DNA of 64,000 nt, from contig VZRZ01007867.1 in the NCBI GenBank assembly GCA_013398175.1, forward strand, positions 124,001-188,000, read 5' to 3'. Below, piece by piece: positions 1 through 14,153 of this stretch (position 1 is the first letter of the stretch; every line of letters begins with the position of its first letter). The notes under the pieces are model-generated. The model did no database searches. It saw only the letters and a program-made list of their open reading frames with translations, and was not told where the DNA came from. The position numbers and the translations under genes are program-made. This DNA comes from Climacteris rufus (lineage: Eukaryota > Chordata > Aves > Passeriformes > Climacteridae).

Positions 1-3000
1 TCCACTTGGGCAGGGATTTACAGCAGCCAGAGCTGGCTGCCATGTCCTGTTTAAAACCCAGTATTGTCAGGAGAGAAATCAAATCATAGGAGGCTACGCA
101 AGAGAAACAAATTTCAGGGGCAAAAGGTAAAACAACGGAATCTCTACTCGACTGAAGTGCAAATGTTCCCGTTGCTAAATGGTTTCCTGACAGGCAGGGC
201 CAACATTTAATAAATAAAAGGAAGCATAAAGATTCCCAGTACACCCACCCGCACTGACTCACGGACTTGTGCTGCATTCAAAACTGATGCATGGTAGAAG
301 TTTCCTTTTAAACACTATTCAAGGCCTTGAAACAATTTGACTAATGCATTTCCTCATTTTCTTTTCACACCCCTCTAATTTATATTCCTCCAATTTTCAT
401 TTTTTAATGCTAGCCTGTTTGCTAACCTGCCACAGCCACTCTGAACCTCCCTCCCCACAGGGACTCAGAGGGAGCTGGGGGGCTGAACTGAGCAACTCCA
501 CGAGGAATGAAGTGGGAAATTCCCTGCAGCTGATGCTTAGGACACTGACCACACACACCTCTGCTAGGATGTGGCCTGATGCAGGGTTGTGGCTTTTTCC
601 CCTCCAAAAATGTAGGGCCCTTCACTCAGCTTCTTGCTCTCTCTTCTGAGAGCAAAAAACCAGGGCTGCAGAAAGGCCATGCAGGGAGTGGGGCTGGACT
701 GGGATCAGCCACCCCACAGGTTGTCCAGGCGGCATCAGTGTCACCATACAGTGTCCACCACACCTCAGTCTGCAAGACAGAATCTGCCTCCATCTCTCCT
801 GTGCCCGCTGAGTCCTATTTCACACAGTTTTCTTGAAAAGAAAAAAAAGGTAAAATCAAGAGCCTGTGCTGTCCTGGCAGTGTTTGTGCTACTAACCCCC
901 ATGGGACAGCAGCCCCTTTGAAGCCAGACACTGTCCAACCTTAAGGCAGAACTTTTTTCACACCATAATAAGCAATTGCTGCCAGAACAGTTCATAATTC
1001 TGCTCCCTAAAACTGCCTCCCTCTGAGGATAACAGTGCACAGAGCACTCCATGTTCCTCACACTGCACTCACCCCTTCCACCTCCCTGCATCTCACTGAA
1101 AAGTCTGTATATTGGACATTGGTTTTAGGGACATGGTGGACTTGGCATCATTAGGTTAACAGCTGGATTTGATAATCTTAATAGTATTTTCTGACCAAAA
1201 TAATTCTTTGATTCTATGATAGCAAGATCCTGAAAAAGCCCACAGAGCTGCTACATTTGGGACAAGGACATACAGGACTGTTGCCTACTTTTCACTTTTA
1301 TGTCCAAGAAGCACATAACATGAAATTAAAAAGCAGCACTTTTGCAGATACTCCTTGTTGGATGTTCGGTGTCTGATCTGGCACAAATGGCTGTGAAACA
1401 CCCCCTGGAGATGCTGCACATCCTCCTCCTTCATGAGCATCTCAGACCTGGATGCAGCAGAGCGATGCCGAGGGCTTGCCACGTGTCCTCCTTTTCTTGG
1501 GGTGCTTTTAACTGAAGTGAACAAATCTGCCTCATGTTATAGTTAAGGCAAATAATAAGTGAAGCTTCAGCAACATCTCCATTATAAATTCACAGCTCTG
1601 ATCCATGCAGAGTTTATAATAACATTTTACTTAGCTGGCTGCCACAGGGCAGCCACTGCTGCTCTGGGAGATTGTCTTCAGACTCTGCGGTGTCTCATCT
1701 GAGTGGGAAGTTTCTCTCTCCCCTTGATCAAGACTTTCTTTGAAGATTAGGGTCTTGCACAGTTATGGAAATGGTTTGGAAAGGAAAGAACAGAAAAGGG
1801 AAATGTTACACTTTTGGTGATCAGACTGGAGCTGCAGATGGGGTTTTGCTAAGGGCGGCTACAAAATGGCCCCCATGAGCATCATCTGAACTCCAAAGGG
1901 AAGTTTGCTTTGGAAGAGTTTTTGGCCCTCCATTTCAGGCCCCTGATATGCTGGTGAAGCGGTGGGATTCTTCACAGAACCCCCCACCCTGTGCTGCTGC
2001 TGTGACTCCTCTGCTTGCAGCAGGAGTTACGTCTAAGCAGGTTTGAAGAGCCACATGAAAATCCAGCCATGTAAGGTCTATCAATAAATGGTTCATTACT
2101 TGACTTAATTTTTTACCTGTGTTTTCAACCTACATCAGTGATCAAACCAGCAAGAGACTGCTCCCATACCATAAGAACAAGCTCTGACTGGCCACCCAGT
2201 CTGACGTGTGAACATCTGCCAAATCTTCAAGCATATTCACTTATTAACAGAGAACAAAATATTTCAAAGAAGAAGGTGGAATCCTAAGAGTCTTCCCTTC
2301 TTCACCATGAAAATTTAATCACAAGCAATTTCAATCATTCTCCTTGCTGAAAATACACCAAAAAGCCTCACAGTCTGATAGGGGTAGGAAACCCTTGCAC
2401 CCAGGAGGATTGGGTAAGGTGATGTAGAGAAGACATCCAATGCAATTTCAGGCCCTGAGCTCAGCTTGATGAGATTGGATTTTCATGTGGCTCTCTGCTT
2501 TGTGATCACTGTGGGTTACAGTGGAAAGTCAACACCAGCACCAGTGGTGTCTTGATGAATCTGCCCTGCTTTTTGCCTGCAAGTTCTGAATAAGGGATGG
2601 TTCATTATGCACAAGTCCTTGTGCAGTAGTGTTGATCATGTGAATCCCCTGTTGTTCACTTTGATGTGCCTTTAAACTGCAGTCCTGACATTTTGCTAGA
2701 TTAAGAATAAGGGGTCCTCCTCTGCATGCAGTGAAAAAGTGGGTATTTTGATTTCAGACTGGCAGCTGATGTCAATGGAAGTTAAATTTTTGCACTTTAC
2801 TTTGCTGAATGTTTTCTGTTTAAGTCGAAAATATACAGATATGGATATGTGTATACTTGCTTACATATAATCAACCATATACATGTGCCTAAGCTTGAAG
2901 AGGTTTCATAATGTTGCATCAGGTAAGGCTGTCAACCACCATCACAGAGCAATAAAAAGTGATAAATAAAAGGACCCTGCTGAAATACCATCTGGCAGGT

Positions 3001-4378
3001 AAGATGATGTTTCCCTTGAAGTTTCAGCAGAGCAGCATCTGCAGACACACACACATAGCCCAAGGGTCAGAGAACAGGATAGGCTCACAAGCTCACACAT
3101 TCCTGCCAGCATAACCCCACTGGCATTTCACTGATGCCATTTTTCCTAATACCCAAACTGTGCACATCAGGAATGACTGCAACTTGTTTAGCTAATAAGA
3201 AGGAAGCAGGGCTATTTTTTTCAAGAGCTATTCTTAAATCATGTTGCTCTTTAAACATTACTATTTCTAGCTAAGTTGTTGATTAAATTTTTTTGTTAGA
3301 GAAGGCCAGACTTATCAGAAGATGTTGGCTTTATCCATCCCAGCAGGCATTAATCCTTCCCACATGCAGTGCATGGTGTGTGTTGTGCAGCTCCTACACA
3401 TCCCAACAGTCTATATGTGATGTCTTTTCTGTTTTTGGTAGTCAGAGGGAGCATCCACAGGCATCTTATCTGGGAAGAGCTTCAGTGAATGCTGAAAGCA
3501 TCCAGTGATGTTCTGGCTGTGTCTAATGACTGCAGAAACACTCACTGGCCTCCAAACTGAAAAGGAAGCAAACACTCAAATGAAGATAAAATCATGTTCT
3601 CTGGAGGCAAGGAAAGAAACACAATTTGATACTAACTGCAGGTATCTTGAGTCTTCCAGCTCTCCCAGCAGATGGAGGGAAGAAGGGATGGTGGATATTT
3701 ATGGTCATATTTCTTGGAGTCTTTAGACAAGATACTCTGCTGATCCAACCTGGGGGGTGGCTTTCACTTGAACAGAGCTACCCTGAGCTGAGGCTCTTTC
3801 CCACTCTGTGCATTTATTGCTTAATACTAGGAAAAAGAAAATCTCTCCAACTTTTTTGCTGCCAAACAACTCAATCAAAGGGAAAATTTCCTTTACTTCT
3901 GTTACCAGAAAATTCACTCCTCCTGAGATCTCTCCTGCACTCCCTGCTTTCACAGAGGATCACTTGACTGATTCATGCAGTGAAACACTACCCTTGATTC
4001 ACAGCAAACAGGTGGGTTTTGGCTCAAGAAGGGCAGGGCTGCCTAGCCCAGGCCTGTTCCCCCTTACAGAGCTCAAAGAGACAAGGAGAAGCAGGAGGTG
4101 GAGGTCAGGCTTGGGTGCTGAGAAGACCCTTCAGCATGTGAAGCTTTCTGAAAGCTCATGGTTGGCTGGGCTGAGCTGGGAAATCCAAAATCAGTGCCAT
4201 ATGCTTGAAGTGAGAATATTCAGGACTTCTGCATGGAGAGGGATGGGAAACAACAGATCTGAACACTCGTATTTCCAGCTATTAAAGGCACCAAACAATT
4301 GCAGGCTCCTGGCAATCCCTGTAGCCCCAGGCAGCTGTAAGGGTGACAAACATGGGTGTGCTTTGGCCTCCCCCTCAC
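1..4378 (-). other. CDH4: CDH4 intron 3' of the EC3 exon (5' part only)
   Basis: Begins with the donor GTGAGGGGG next to the EC3 exon and runs off the window. It contains one CR1 3' end at about 1125-1222 and a short CA run near 3.05 kb. The 194-codon plus-strand frame at 3808-4392 overlaps the donor and the edge of the EC3 exon in antisense and has no domain. I searched the minus strand for the remaining EC3 exon (calcium linker, PYFP-like segment) and did not see it. Confidence 0.85.
1125..1222 (+). mobile_element. CR1 LINE fragment, 3' end, sense
   Basis: The segment resembles the 3' end of avian CR1: an acatggtgga-cttggca block, a ggttaacagctgga block, gataatctta with the CR1 aggtcttttcc-like region decayed, and a final ttctttgattctatgat tail matching the 8-bp terminal repeat of CR1. 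It is diverged and 5'-truncated, as most CR1 copies are. Family assignment is from recognition, not alignment. Confidence 0.8.
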
Positions 4379-4564
4379 CTTCACCACGGTGACCATGCCC
4401 TCGTTGGTGACGGGGTCTGTGCGGATGGTGAAGTGGCCGGAGGGGTCCCCGCTGATGATGCGGTAGATGGCGTTCCAGTTGGGAGAGTGCGGCTGGTCCC
4501 GGTCCATCACTGTCAGGTTTGCCACCACAACCTCCACTCTGTTCTCAGGGACTTCTCCTGAATA
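4379..4564 (-). CDS. CDH4: CDH4 internal exon, first half of EC3 (likely exon 9)
   Basis: 186 bp, exactly 62 codons, phase 0 at both ends. It begins YSGEVPENRVE, following the TTST end of the upstream exon, and ends TNEGMVTVVK. PENR (residues 6-9) is the PEN motif at the start of a cadherin repeat. NLT at residues 16-18 is an N-glycosylation sequon. MDRDQPHSPNW (residues 20-30) carries the DxD calcium-site motif. RIISGDPSGHF is CDH4-like, whereas CDH2 has an RISGGDPTGRF-type segment. The acceptor is TTTCATTTGCAG|TATT and the donor is AAG|GTGAGG. The rest of EC3, expected to start with an AVDYEL-like segment, is not in the 4.4 kb downstream and must lie beyond the window. Confidence 0.97.
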
Positions 4565-7500
4565 CTGCAAATGAAAGACAGGAGTGGTCATAGTGGGAGA
4601 TTTCTGTCCACCCTCACAGCTACCTCCTCTCTCCCCCTACATCACCATCCACGTGGAAAACCAGTCCCATGAAGAGCACCATGGAGTTATATGTAATGAC
4701 CAGCACAACTCTTCTTTACTTCTGGTTTTCCCTTATTTTTTTTGTTTGAGTGTTTCCCAAACCTTTCAAAGCCTTGTTTCACCTCTCAGCCCAAAGGAGA
4801 ACAAACTCACTATCACACAGCCACTGCACAAGATTCAGCAAATGCTCCAAGGAAACCAACAAAAACCATTCTTGATATTCTTGTTGAGTTACAGGAACCA
4901 GAGAGTTAATTGTCAACAGCAGGAGAAAATGGCAGACTAAAATACCTAAATTTTTTAGGATTACTATCTCCCTTTATGCCAAGGTATTTTGCCTCAGATT
5001 TCAGTGATGGCATCTTACTGCTTCTTCAGTGATTTTACTTCATTTTATTTCTTTCTTGCCCTTGATTTGATTTTGTCTCATTATTTGAAGTGTTTCTTGT
5101 GATTTTGCCACAGCCTTTCCTGGTGCTTAATTCTCTCATTTAGCACTGATTTTCATGGAGCATGCCCTGCTCAGGCACATCCTGACACATTAACTGCATT
5201 CTTTTCTGTTTTCCAGTCCCTGATTTATCACACGGCTGATCAGGGATCCTGGCCTGCGAATACTTGCAGTGTTTGGGGCTCAAAAGCTGCCAGTAAGACA
5301 CATTCCCAAATTTTCAGCTGTCCTCATCTCTCAGCATTGCCTATTAGCAGCACTTGCAAATCAACACTCTGATTGACATATGGCAAATTAAACACTGGGG
5401 AAACGCCGGGAGCGGCTGGCTCGGAGTCTGCAACTCAAATCCTGGCCCCAAACTGCAGGAGCAGAGCACTTCTAAAATCTGGCCTTTGGTGTGCACAAAT
5501 GCCAGGTTGTGTAAATGGTAATAAATCATTCCTTTGTTAGCACAAGAGTCCTTTTCCCCCCCTAACCCGTCCCCATCCATTGGTATCTCTCTGTTACGGA
5601 TGCTTATATTTAGTATATATTATTTCACCACTGACAGCAAAAATATTCAATCTGCCTTATGCTAATGTAAATTTAAATTTGCCCTTTAGTGGTATCCTGA
5701 ATGGCATCTTGCCCTCTTTTCTGCTATGCACCTGTCCTAAACAAGTTTTTATTAGTGAATGCAGATGGCATCTCTTTCCAGCCATGCTGAGTGGTGGGGA
5801 AGAACAGTGGGAAGCTGCAGGATAATTCTTATTCCATTACATGCTACAGCTCTTCTTTTCTTTTTATTTCCCATGATTTCACTTGTTCTTTACCCATTCT
5901 CTTGCCTAATTTGGAGTCTCTGCAGCACACAGCTTAAGCAAGGGAAATATATGGAAATTTATCAAAAGCCTCTTGAAAAATCCATTAGATTATGTCATAT
6001 GTACACTCTACTATCAACCTTGTCTGAACTGAAGGAGATTAGTTAAACAGGATCGTCTCTTCCTAAATCCACACTAGTTATTGCCCATTACATTAAATTA
6101 ATGTTGTATGGCATGGCAGCAGTGACAAGCTGACAAGCCCCCAGTCTCTTTTAGGCTGCACTGCTGACAAAAAGGTATCACATTGTAATTCCAAAGGAAT
6201 TAAGCACTTTGTGAAACCATCTCAGATCTTCGACCCAGGACCACAGATTTTTGTCTGTCACTCCTATGCTTATGCCCTGCAGAACCAAACAGAATTAAGT
6301 CATCAAGAACAAGCCATCAGTTGTATTTAACACGTTTAAGAGGGCCAGTCCTGAACACCTCCTGAACACCTTCAATAGGTCATAATCCAGGAGCTGCCAG
6401 TGAGTTTGGGTTACGTGGAAAAGTCCCACACAACAGATTTTACAGCAGCTCCCCTAGCAGCCATCAAAACACCTCTTTTCAGCCCACAGTGATAAAGCTT
6501 ACACAACGTATTTTAAAATATGAAGTATATAAAAAATTATACATACACAAGCACATGCCAATATAAAGCCTGGAGGAAGATCACAAGAGCCTATAAAGCT
6601 TTTCCATGGGGGTAAACACAATGCTTGGCACATCCTGGGCAATCCAGGAGTTCACCCCATTGTTGTTGACCTCTGTTAGGTGTCGTTAGGAAATTATCAG
6701 TCCTAAGCAGCACTGAGAATGGATATTGGTTATTATGCCTATAAAGCAAAGTATTTTACTGATGAGAACAGAGCACCTTCACTGGAATCAAAGGAGCCAT
6801 CCAGAGCTATTCAGGATAAGAAGCAGATCTTGGAGAGATGTGCCATGAAGAACAGAACAATTTTCATCAGCTACAGATCAGCAGCTACTGGGAATTCAAA
6901 CTGGAGCCTGCCTTTCCTCCCTCTCACACTCCCCCACTATCATTATTATAGGTAAATGCTGTAATGTGTATTGTCCACAATTGTCTTTACCTTTAATAAA
7001 ATTAAGTAATGACATTAAATTACACCTGCTAAAGGAAGGATGGCAGCTCAAAGCTACCCACACTTCTTTAATGTCATTCCTTCCCTACCAGGGAGTAATT
7101 CAAGATAATGAACATCTTTCACTATGCTGCTTTCCAGCATTCCCTCTGCTGTAAGTTCTCTTTCATAAGATTACAATTGATTTTCAAATAAAGAGAAGCA
7201 TATCTATTCAAAGTAAAACAATGGGCAACGGAGGAGCTACTGGAATAAACACAAGCTTGATAAAGCAGTGCTTGACCTATATCTCTAGCATTTACTCATA
7301 TTCCCCTGTATTTCATTTAGCTTCACTTTCAATTGTTGCATTTGAAGTCCTTAATTTCCAGAGTGCTTTTTTGAAGACCATTCACAAGGATTTCTATGGC
7401 TGATTGTTGCACACTTTGTTTCCCTTCTCAGGTAAGGATTCGTTCTGAAACTGGCATGTTCTTAAATCCTTAAATTTTGTAGGGTCTTTTTTTCTTCCTC

Positions 7501-10500
7501 TCCAATAAAAGCATGTGCTGGCAAAAGTCCTTCCCCCACTCTTCTGGAGCTGGCCCCTCTGAAGTTATGTCTTGCTGAAAAGGAAATAATTCATTCTGAT
7601 TTTTGGGTTGGTACTAAAATTGGTTAATCCCAGAATTTGTCTTTCATCTCATTCAGACCTGACAGCACACAAACATGCAGACAAATATCATTCTGGAGGA
7701 GAAAGGGATTGATGTGGGGGACAAATGATGAATTCACACCATGACTTGACTCGATGCAATAAATCTGGAGTCTGGGCGTTGAAGCCACGCACAGCCAAGG
7801 AAAACCAATTAGCTACTGCAACCACTCCTAGGGAGGTGTGGGATTGAGACAGATGAATACAAAGATAATTATTCAGGTTTCCTTCTAAAGAGAATTCCTT
7901 TTCTCCCATGTTCTTAATTTTTCTTCCTAGCTGGTTTTGCTCAAAAGCTGTGAAAGCAAAGACGTGTTCACATCAATGTCTGCAGGAAAGATCTTTCTGT
8001 TATCTCCAAGATTCACTAATGATGACACAACATTTGTTCCAGGCAGCAGCAGTTTATGAAGGCTGAATTGCCTGGAGAAATAGTGTTTCCTGACCTATAG
8101 CTTTGGATTAACACAGTAGAATAAGGGCACCTCAGTCCTCTTATTAGACTCTGAGCCCTTCCCCTGACAGCTATGACTGCTGCAAGGTGCTGAATCTTCT
8201 CTCTAGGTCCCTTAGGTTGGGAGAAACTGAAATGAGAGTGAGAGCATGTGGTGGGAAGCCCAATCTCTCCCCAGTTTCTGCTGCCAGCCCATCCCATTAG
8301 GCTCTGGAGAAGAGGTGATGCTCAGGGAATCCAGCACTCAGGGGGCTGCACTGATCCATGCAAGCTGTGGAACAGGCACCCAGCCTGAACACAACCCACA
8401 GCTCCTCACGCTTCAGGGCATCCACCCAACTCTGTGCTGCCATCCCAGCCAAGGGTTTACCTTTTCTGCATGATATTTAACAAAGATGCTTGAATAGTAG
8501 GCAAATTAATAAACAACTGCGGTCTGGTTGCAGCAACCTGTGTAAAATGGGAAAAAAAAAGATGAAAATCTCCTAATAAATCATTAATTGTGATGTGCCT
8601 GCCCAACTGCAGCACGGAAACAAGCAAATGCCATCCTAATTGATTGCTTCTTATTCCATCTTTATAGGCCTGCATTTTTTATTGTGGGGGTTGAATAAGC
8701 CCAGAGGTGTAAAAAACCTCTAGATTGTACTCTGTGTATCTGCCAACTTGATATTTAGATCAATAATGCTCTTTTTTTCCCCCCCTCTATTCCTACTACT
8801 GGTAATTTAGCTTTTCTTCCTAGCAGACTAATTGCTGTTTTCTTAAGCCTTACTATCAATTCTGTGACCTTTAATATCCAATATTGCTTGCTGTAGGGAT
8901 GACTGTGCTGGGGCTGAGCTATCCCAGCCCCTCTGTGCTGCGTGGCTCAGACTCAGCTCTCAGCTGCTGTGACAGGCACACAGGGACTGCCAGGGTCTCC
9001 CTCCACTCTTGCCCAGCAGGGACCACAAGCTTGCTCAAATCTCTACAAAACCCCCATAAAAGTCAATCTTATTTTGCAAGGTTTTGAGATGCTCATTTCT
9101 TGATTTATTAAACTACTCACTCTGGTGAGATTTCAAGTGATGACCACTGATGTCTTCACTCATTTTTGAGGCTGCTCTGCATTACACCAGCCAGCAACCC
9201 CTCCATAATCCTCTTGGCTGTTGGTTTTCCAGCCTCATGGCCACATCATCCCCTGCACTGCAGAATCCCTGTTTCAACCTCATATCCACCTGGATCTACT
9301 CCACAGTGCATCCATGTATAAATCCATACCCAGCTGTTATGGTGCTTGTTCAGAAAGGAACTGCTCAGGTTGCAGGCACCAGCTCGTGGTGGTCAGGCAG
9401 GAGTCAGCCTTCCCCAGCAGAGCCAAGGAAGTGCATGACAATGAGCTCACCAGCTTTCAAAAGATGCTTTGGAAGTTCTGCCTTTGTCCTCAGCAGTTTG
9501 TGCCATTAAAATGCTTCAGCTGCCTGCAAAGGAGCCCTCTCAGCTCTGTGAATGGTGTGGTGGAGCCCAGGCACCCCTTTGTTCAGGGATTTTGTGCAGG
9601 AAGCTTAAGTGATGCTCAGTGTGGTCTCCATGTGCTGATTTTTTTGCTGCTGGGTGAGTTTGAAAAACAACAGCAAGCCTTAAAAGTTTGGCACTTCTGA
9701 TGCTGATCTCAGGCTGGAGCACAACCTCAGTCATGTTCCTGCCATAGGTGACAGCCACTGGCTTTACACTTTCCTGGTGTCATTTTTTCAAAATCTCAAG
9801 TAATGACTAATTCTGGATCAATATACAAGTTTTACTCTTTGAATATGAAGTCAAAGCAGAAACAGAGGAGAACAAAGCAATAGCCTCTCTTTCAGAAGCA
9901 GCAAAAGAAAACCCTCTCACTTCAGACTCTGGTGTGAGGAAGGAATGTGCAGGTTTCACCTTGGTTCAAAGACTCTTTGAGTACTTGCCAGGAGCTCAGA
10001 GCACATAATAGTAAAAGGATATTAAAAAAAAAAAGTAGTTTGCATGTCTAACAAAGAGCACTAATTTTTTTTCATTATCAGATGTTACATTCTTGTGATA
10101 ATATAAAAAGATGCCACAGAAATGATGACACAAGACACCATTCTGCTGCAAGATAACCATTTCCAAATAAATATATCTTAAGAAATGAGGTTCAAAGTTT
10201 GCATAGAAATTTAGATATTTTATAAAAATGCATTACAACACAAAGGAGCTTTTTACAATGTTCATAGGAAAGGTTTAAAAAGAGATTAAAATTATGTCCT
10301 TGGAAGGCATATAGCCTTGTCAAGAAAAAAAAATTCTACATTAACCCCGTGTAGGAAAGTTGTACTTTATCTGTATTTCAAAGGCAATAAAGAACCACTT
10401 TAATCAGCCTACTTGACTTTGGGGACTTGCACATCTCACTGAAACTCACAAAATCTGGCATAGTGTGGTTTCCAGAACACAAAAGCCTTTAATCCGTAAA

Positions 10501-12450
10501 CCGACACTCTTGTACATTCAAATCCTGATACCATCTCCTTGTTAGGAACTAAAATTGTGAATTTATCCAAAATGGGATCTCATCTTGTCTAAATGATATA
10601 GCCTTTGCAACAGTGACCTTTAACAATGGTTATACCCAACAATGAAAGATTTTATGTCAGGAGCCAGTGGAAACAATATACATTAAAATTCTGATCTGAT
10701 AGCACAGCTTTGTATTTTCCAGTTTTAGACAAGGATCCTTTGAACATTTCATTTGCTCTCTTGTCTAACACACCTTTGTTTCTTGCCTACGGAATGAACA
10801 GCAGGAAAGGGTGGCTGATACTTTTCTGCAGACTATTTGATTGTCAGGTGTAATTAGTAATGCTCTCTTTTAAATAGAGACATAGATTTTAAAACAGCTA
10901 GAACTGCCTACAAAGCCTCATTCTTAAAAAAAAAAAAACCCCTTATATACATACATTTATATAACAGAACATTTTTGCACAGATATATCATGGCTTTACA
11001 GCGGTTGACAGCCCTATGCTTCCCTTCAGCTGCAGAACCAAAGGCTGAAGTGACTTGCCTGTCTCCTGAGGCAGCTGCAGAATGGGCTGGAGCTGTGCCC
11101 TGTGCTGGGGCAGAATCCTGAGAACATCATTAATTCATGTGTTACTTGATAAACCCATTAGGTCAGCCTGGATTAGCCTATCGATCTCCCCAGTGCATTG
11201 TCACAGAGCCCTGTGATCCTCGCTGAGCTACCCAGATGGAAAAGCCCCTGGCTGGGAAGGCTGGGATGAGCTGGATCACGGCTCTTCCCCAGGCCCTGAG
11301 TTCCACTGGAGAACCCAAACAGGTTTGTATGGGCTGGAGAAAAACAGGCCAAGAGGAGAACCAGTCCTGAAGCTCCAGCACCTTAGAGGACACCATGGGT
11401 TTGGATACACTGACCTCGAATTGCCAAAACAGCACCAGTGCCCTGTGCATCCCCCACCACGGCAGGGGAGAGCTCTCCCATGTACCTTTACTCTAAAATA
11501 ACCAGCTCTCTAAAAAGAGGATGAAATTAATTCATTTGTTGCCATGTCAAGCCTCACATTTCCTTCTCATTCTGCAAACTGCAAAGCAGCAGCAAATAAC
11601 CACGCTGCTTTGAACAACACTTTGAAAACATGTTGTTTTCCTGATTTACATGTAAACTAGAGCAGCAAAAATTGTGTGAGGGAGCTCAGCTCCTAAGAGA
11701 GCAAAATGTACTCCACAGGTCTGGCTCTGTGCCTCTTGGTGAAATGTGTATAATAACAGAGGATGTTTCAATTCAGGTACCTGTAATAAAGTTTCATAAA
11801 GAAGGGCCTTAAGCTGATAAGTCTGGTTTAGGATTTTCTTATTAACTGCCCATCCCTCATAATGAGTTTATAATTTAATTTTTTCAGATTTTAAGGCATA
11901 TAAAAGCTGCCCACGTGCCTCTGGGATCTCAAGACGGATATTTGGGAAAGGAAGAATTTTGAGAGTACTGAAACCGATTTTTTACATATGCTGTAATCCT
12001 GGTATTGAGATTTTTAACAAGTTTCCTGCGCAGCTCAGCTCAGCCCATCTGCACACTGACTCCTGCTCAAACCTCTTCTGCACTGCAATTGAAATATATG
12101 CTGTTCCTGGATTAGTCTCAGAATTAGCACACAGGGCTTTTAGGTTTTTTTTTTTAAATGAGTAGATTGGAACTCCATCATCAGGCATCTACATCTGGCC
12201 ATAAACAGAGGTCCTGACAGGACAGAGCACCCTTGTAGGAGAAAGCCACTGAAACAGGGTTTATTCTAAATGTGAGGTTCATTCTGTGATTTCAAGAGAT
12301 GGACTTCTGAACTGGTGGCACAATGGCCAATTTTTTATGTCCTTACTGATGCTTAAAATACAATGGCCGTGCTTGCCAGCGAGGTGAGAACTTGCATTCA
12401 CAGGTTTGTGCCGGTGTTTCTGCTGGAAAGGATGGAGTCCCTAAAATCCC

Positions 12451-12541
12451 AGAGTCACAGAATGGTTCATGTTGGAAGGGACCCTTAAAGGTCACCCAGT
12501 CCAAGTCCCTGCCATGAGCAGAGACACCTTCAACTAGGTGA
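12451..12541 (-). mobile_element. CR1 LINE fragment, 3' end, antisense
   Basis: Contains the characteristic reverse-complement CR1 sequence: agtcacagaatggtt, then gttggaagggacccttaaa, ggtcacccagtccaa, gccatgagcagagacacctt and caactag. About 90 bp long and heavily 5'-truncated. No coding part remains. Confidence 0.9.
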
Positions 12542-14070
12542 GAATCTGGCACTCCAGAGAAATGCCTGCCTGCTTACAGTGACTCAGAGCACAGAAAAGA
12601 CTAAATTAAATGCTGTGTAATTAATCAGTCTTGCTATGAAAAAGAGGCTTCTCGCTGCAATTTTGTTTACAATATTTCCTGTGGAATGGAGGAGAGAAAT
12701 GAGAGAATATTGGGTCAAAGAAAAGATGTAGTCACTCTATACTTGTAAATTTAGGAAAAGAAAACAGTGTTATTTCTCCTTTGTTATTTTTTAGCAATTA
12801 AAACCTGTTATTACATTATGTTGAGCAGTACGAAAAACTCTGCCATACTCAAGAAAACTCTGAAACTTTTCAACCATTCTCTTATTTTAACTGGCTGCTT
12901 TCTGTGTTGAGACCCTTTCTTTTACAACTGAGAAGAGTTAAGACATCCTGGACAGTTAGGAACATTTGATAAGAGCAAACTCACAGCACTCCCAAATCCT
13001 TTGCTAAATCTCCCTTTTTCCTTTTTTCCACCCCCCAGCATGTCACTAAAGCTTTCATAAGTGAAATGTACTTAGTGAAATTCCAGATATATATCCTCTT
13101 AAAATGACATCCCTGGGAAGCAACTGTTTTTAAGGCAACAGAATATTGAAGAATTAAAAACCTGCCGACCCAAGGAAGTTAGCCAACCTCAGGAGGGGAT
13201 TTATTTCTGTGCCTTGCAATAATGGAATTACAGAATCTATTTAAATTTCTCAGCCTCTCATCAGTGCCTGAGATGCTGTGTACTTTTAAGATAATGAAGC
13301 AATCCAGGACAAATGGGTGTTTGTCTGGGACATCTGGCAGACATGGACATGGACCTTCCAGGCTGTGTGGACATCCAGCCCAACCAGGATGGTGCTGGGT
13401 GTCTACATTCAGACAACCAAATTGGGCTTTCCAAGGCCAGTTCTGGGTTCAGGAGGAGAATTAGTGTTTTTAATATATAACCAAAAGCAGCAAGAAACAC
13501 AAAATCTAGAAGAAACCACTCAAATTTGAGAGAAATGCTACGGCGGAAAAATGTCAGACAAGAAATGTGGGTGGATATAGATATAAGGTGATACCGGAGC
13601 ATCAATGTCTGATTTCTCCTTGATGTTTTAGCCTGATTGATTCACCAGAAGTGATGGGAGCAGTGTCTGATCCACAAACATGGATCTGCTGGTGCAGCCC
13701 AAGGCACAGAATAAGGAGGGTGTTTCTCTCTGATGTTTCCTTTGACTCCAGAGATCCTGTCAGTGACACATGTCCATGTCACACCTCATTGCACACACAG
13801 AGCTCACACCTGCCCTGGAACCTCCTTCTCCCTGGACAATTTCCCTATGGGAAGCATGGGGTGGGGATGTGGTCTATGGCTTCTCCCTCCAGATCCTGCA
13901 CAGACTGAATGGGGGAGGAGAAGGAGGAGAGAAGTCCCTGCTAAATGAGACATTGAACCAGGAGACAGCACTGCCAGATGTTGCAAATGAGATGGCTCAT
14001 GGCAAGTGGGTGATGACAAGCGATGGCTGATGGGCGCTGTCATGGGCCAGGGGTTGTCTCTGCTTTAATA

Positions 14071-14153
14071 ACATTACATGATATTATAATATTAATTACA
14101 ATTTTGTAATTCTATTATTGTATAATTATGATATTATGATACTATAATATTAA
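14071..14153. repeat. AT-only palindromic block
   Basis: About 80 bp made almost only of A and T, with repeated atgatatta and ataatatta words. It contains a perfect hairpin: aattacaa (14094-14101), a TT loop, and ttgtaatt (14104-14111). It is probably an AT-rich low-complexity sequence. No terminal repeats identify it as a transposon. Confidence 0.7.

Noticed and set aside
3808..4392. 194-codon plus-strand frame overlapping the EC3 exon donor
   Set aside because: It is largely intronic antisense, has no domain, and overlaps only the edge of a well-supported minus-strand exon.
9221..9700. 159-codon plus-strand frame
   Set aside because: No domain, no splice context and no homology that I recognise.
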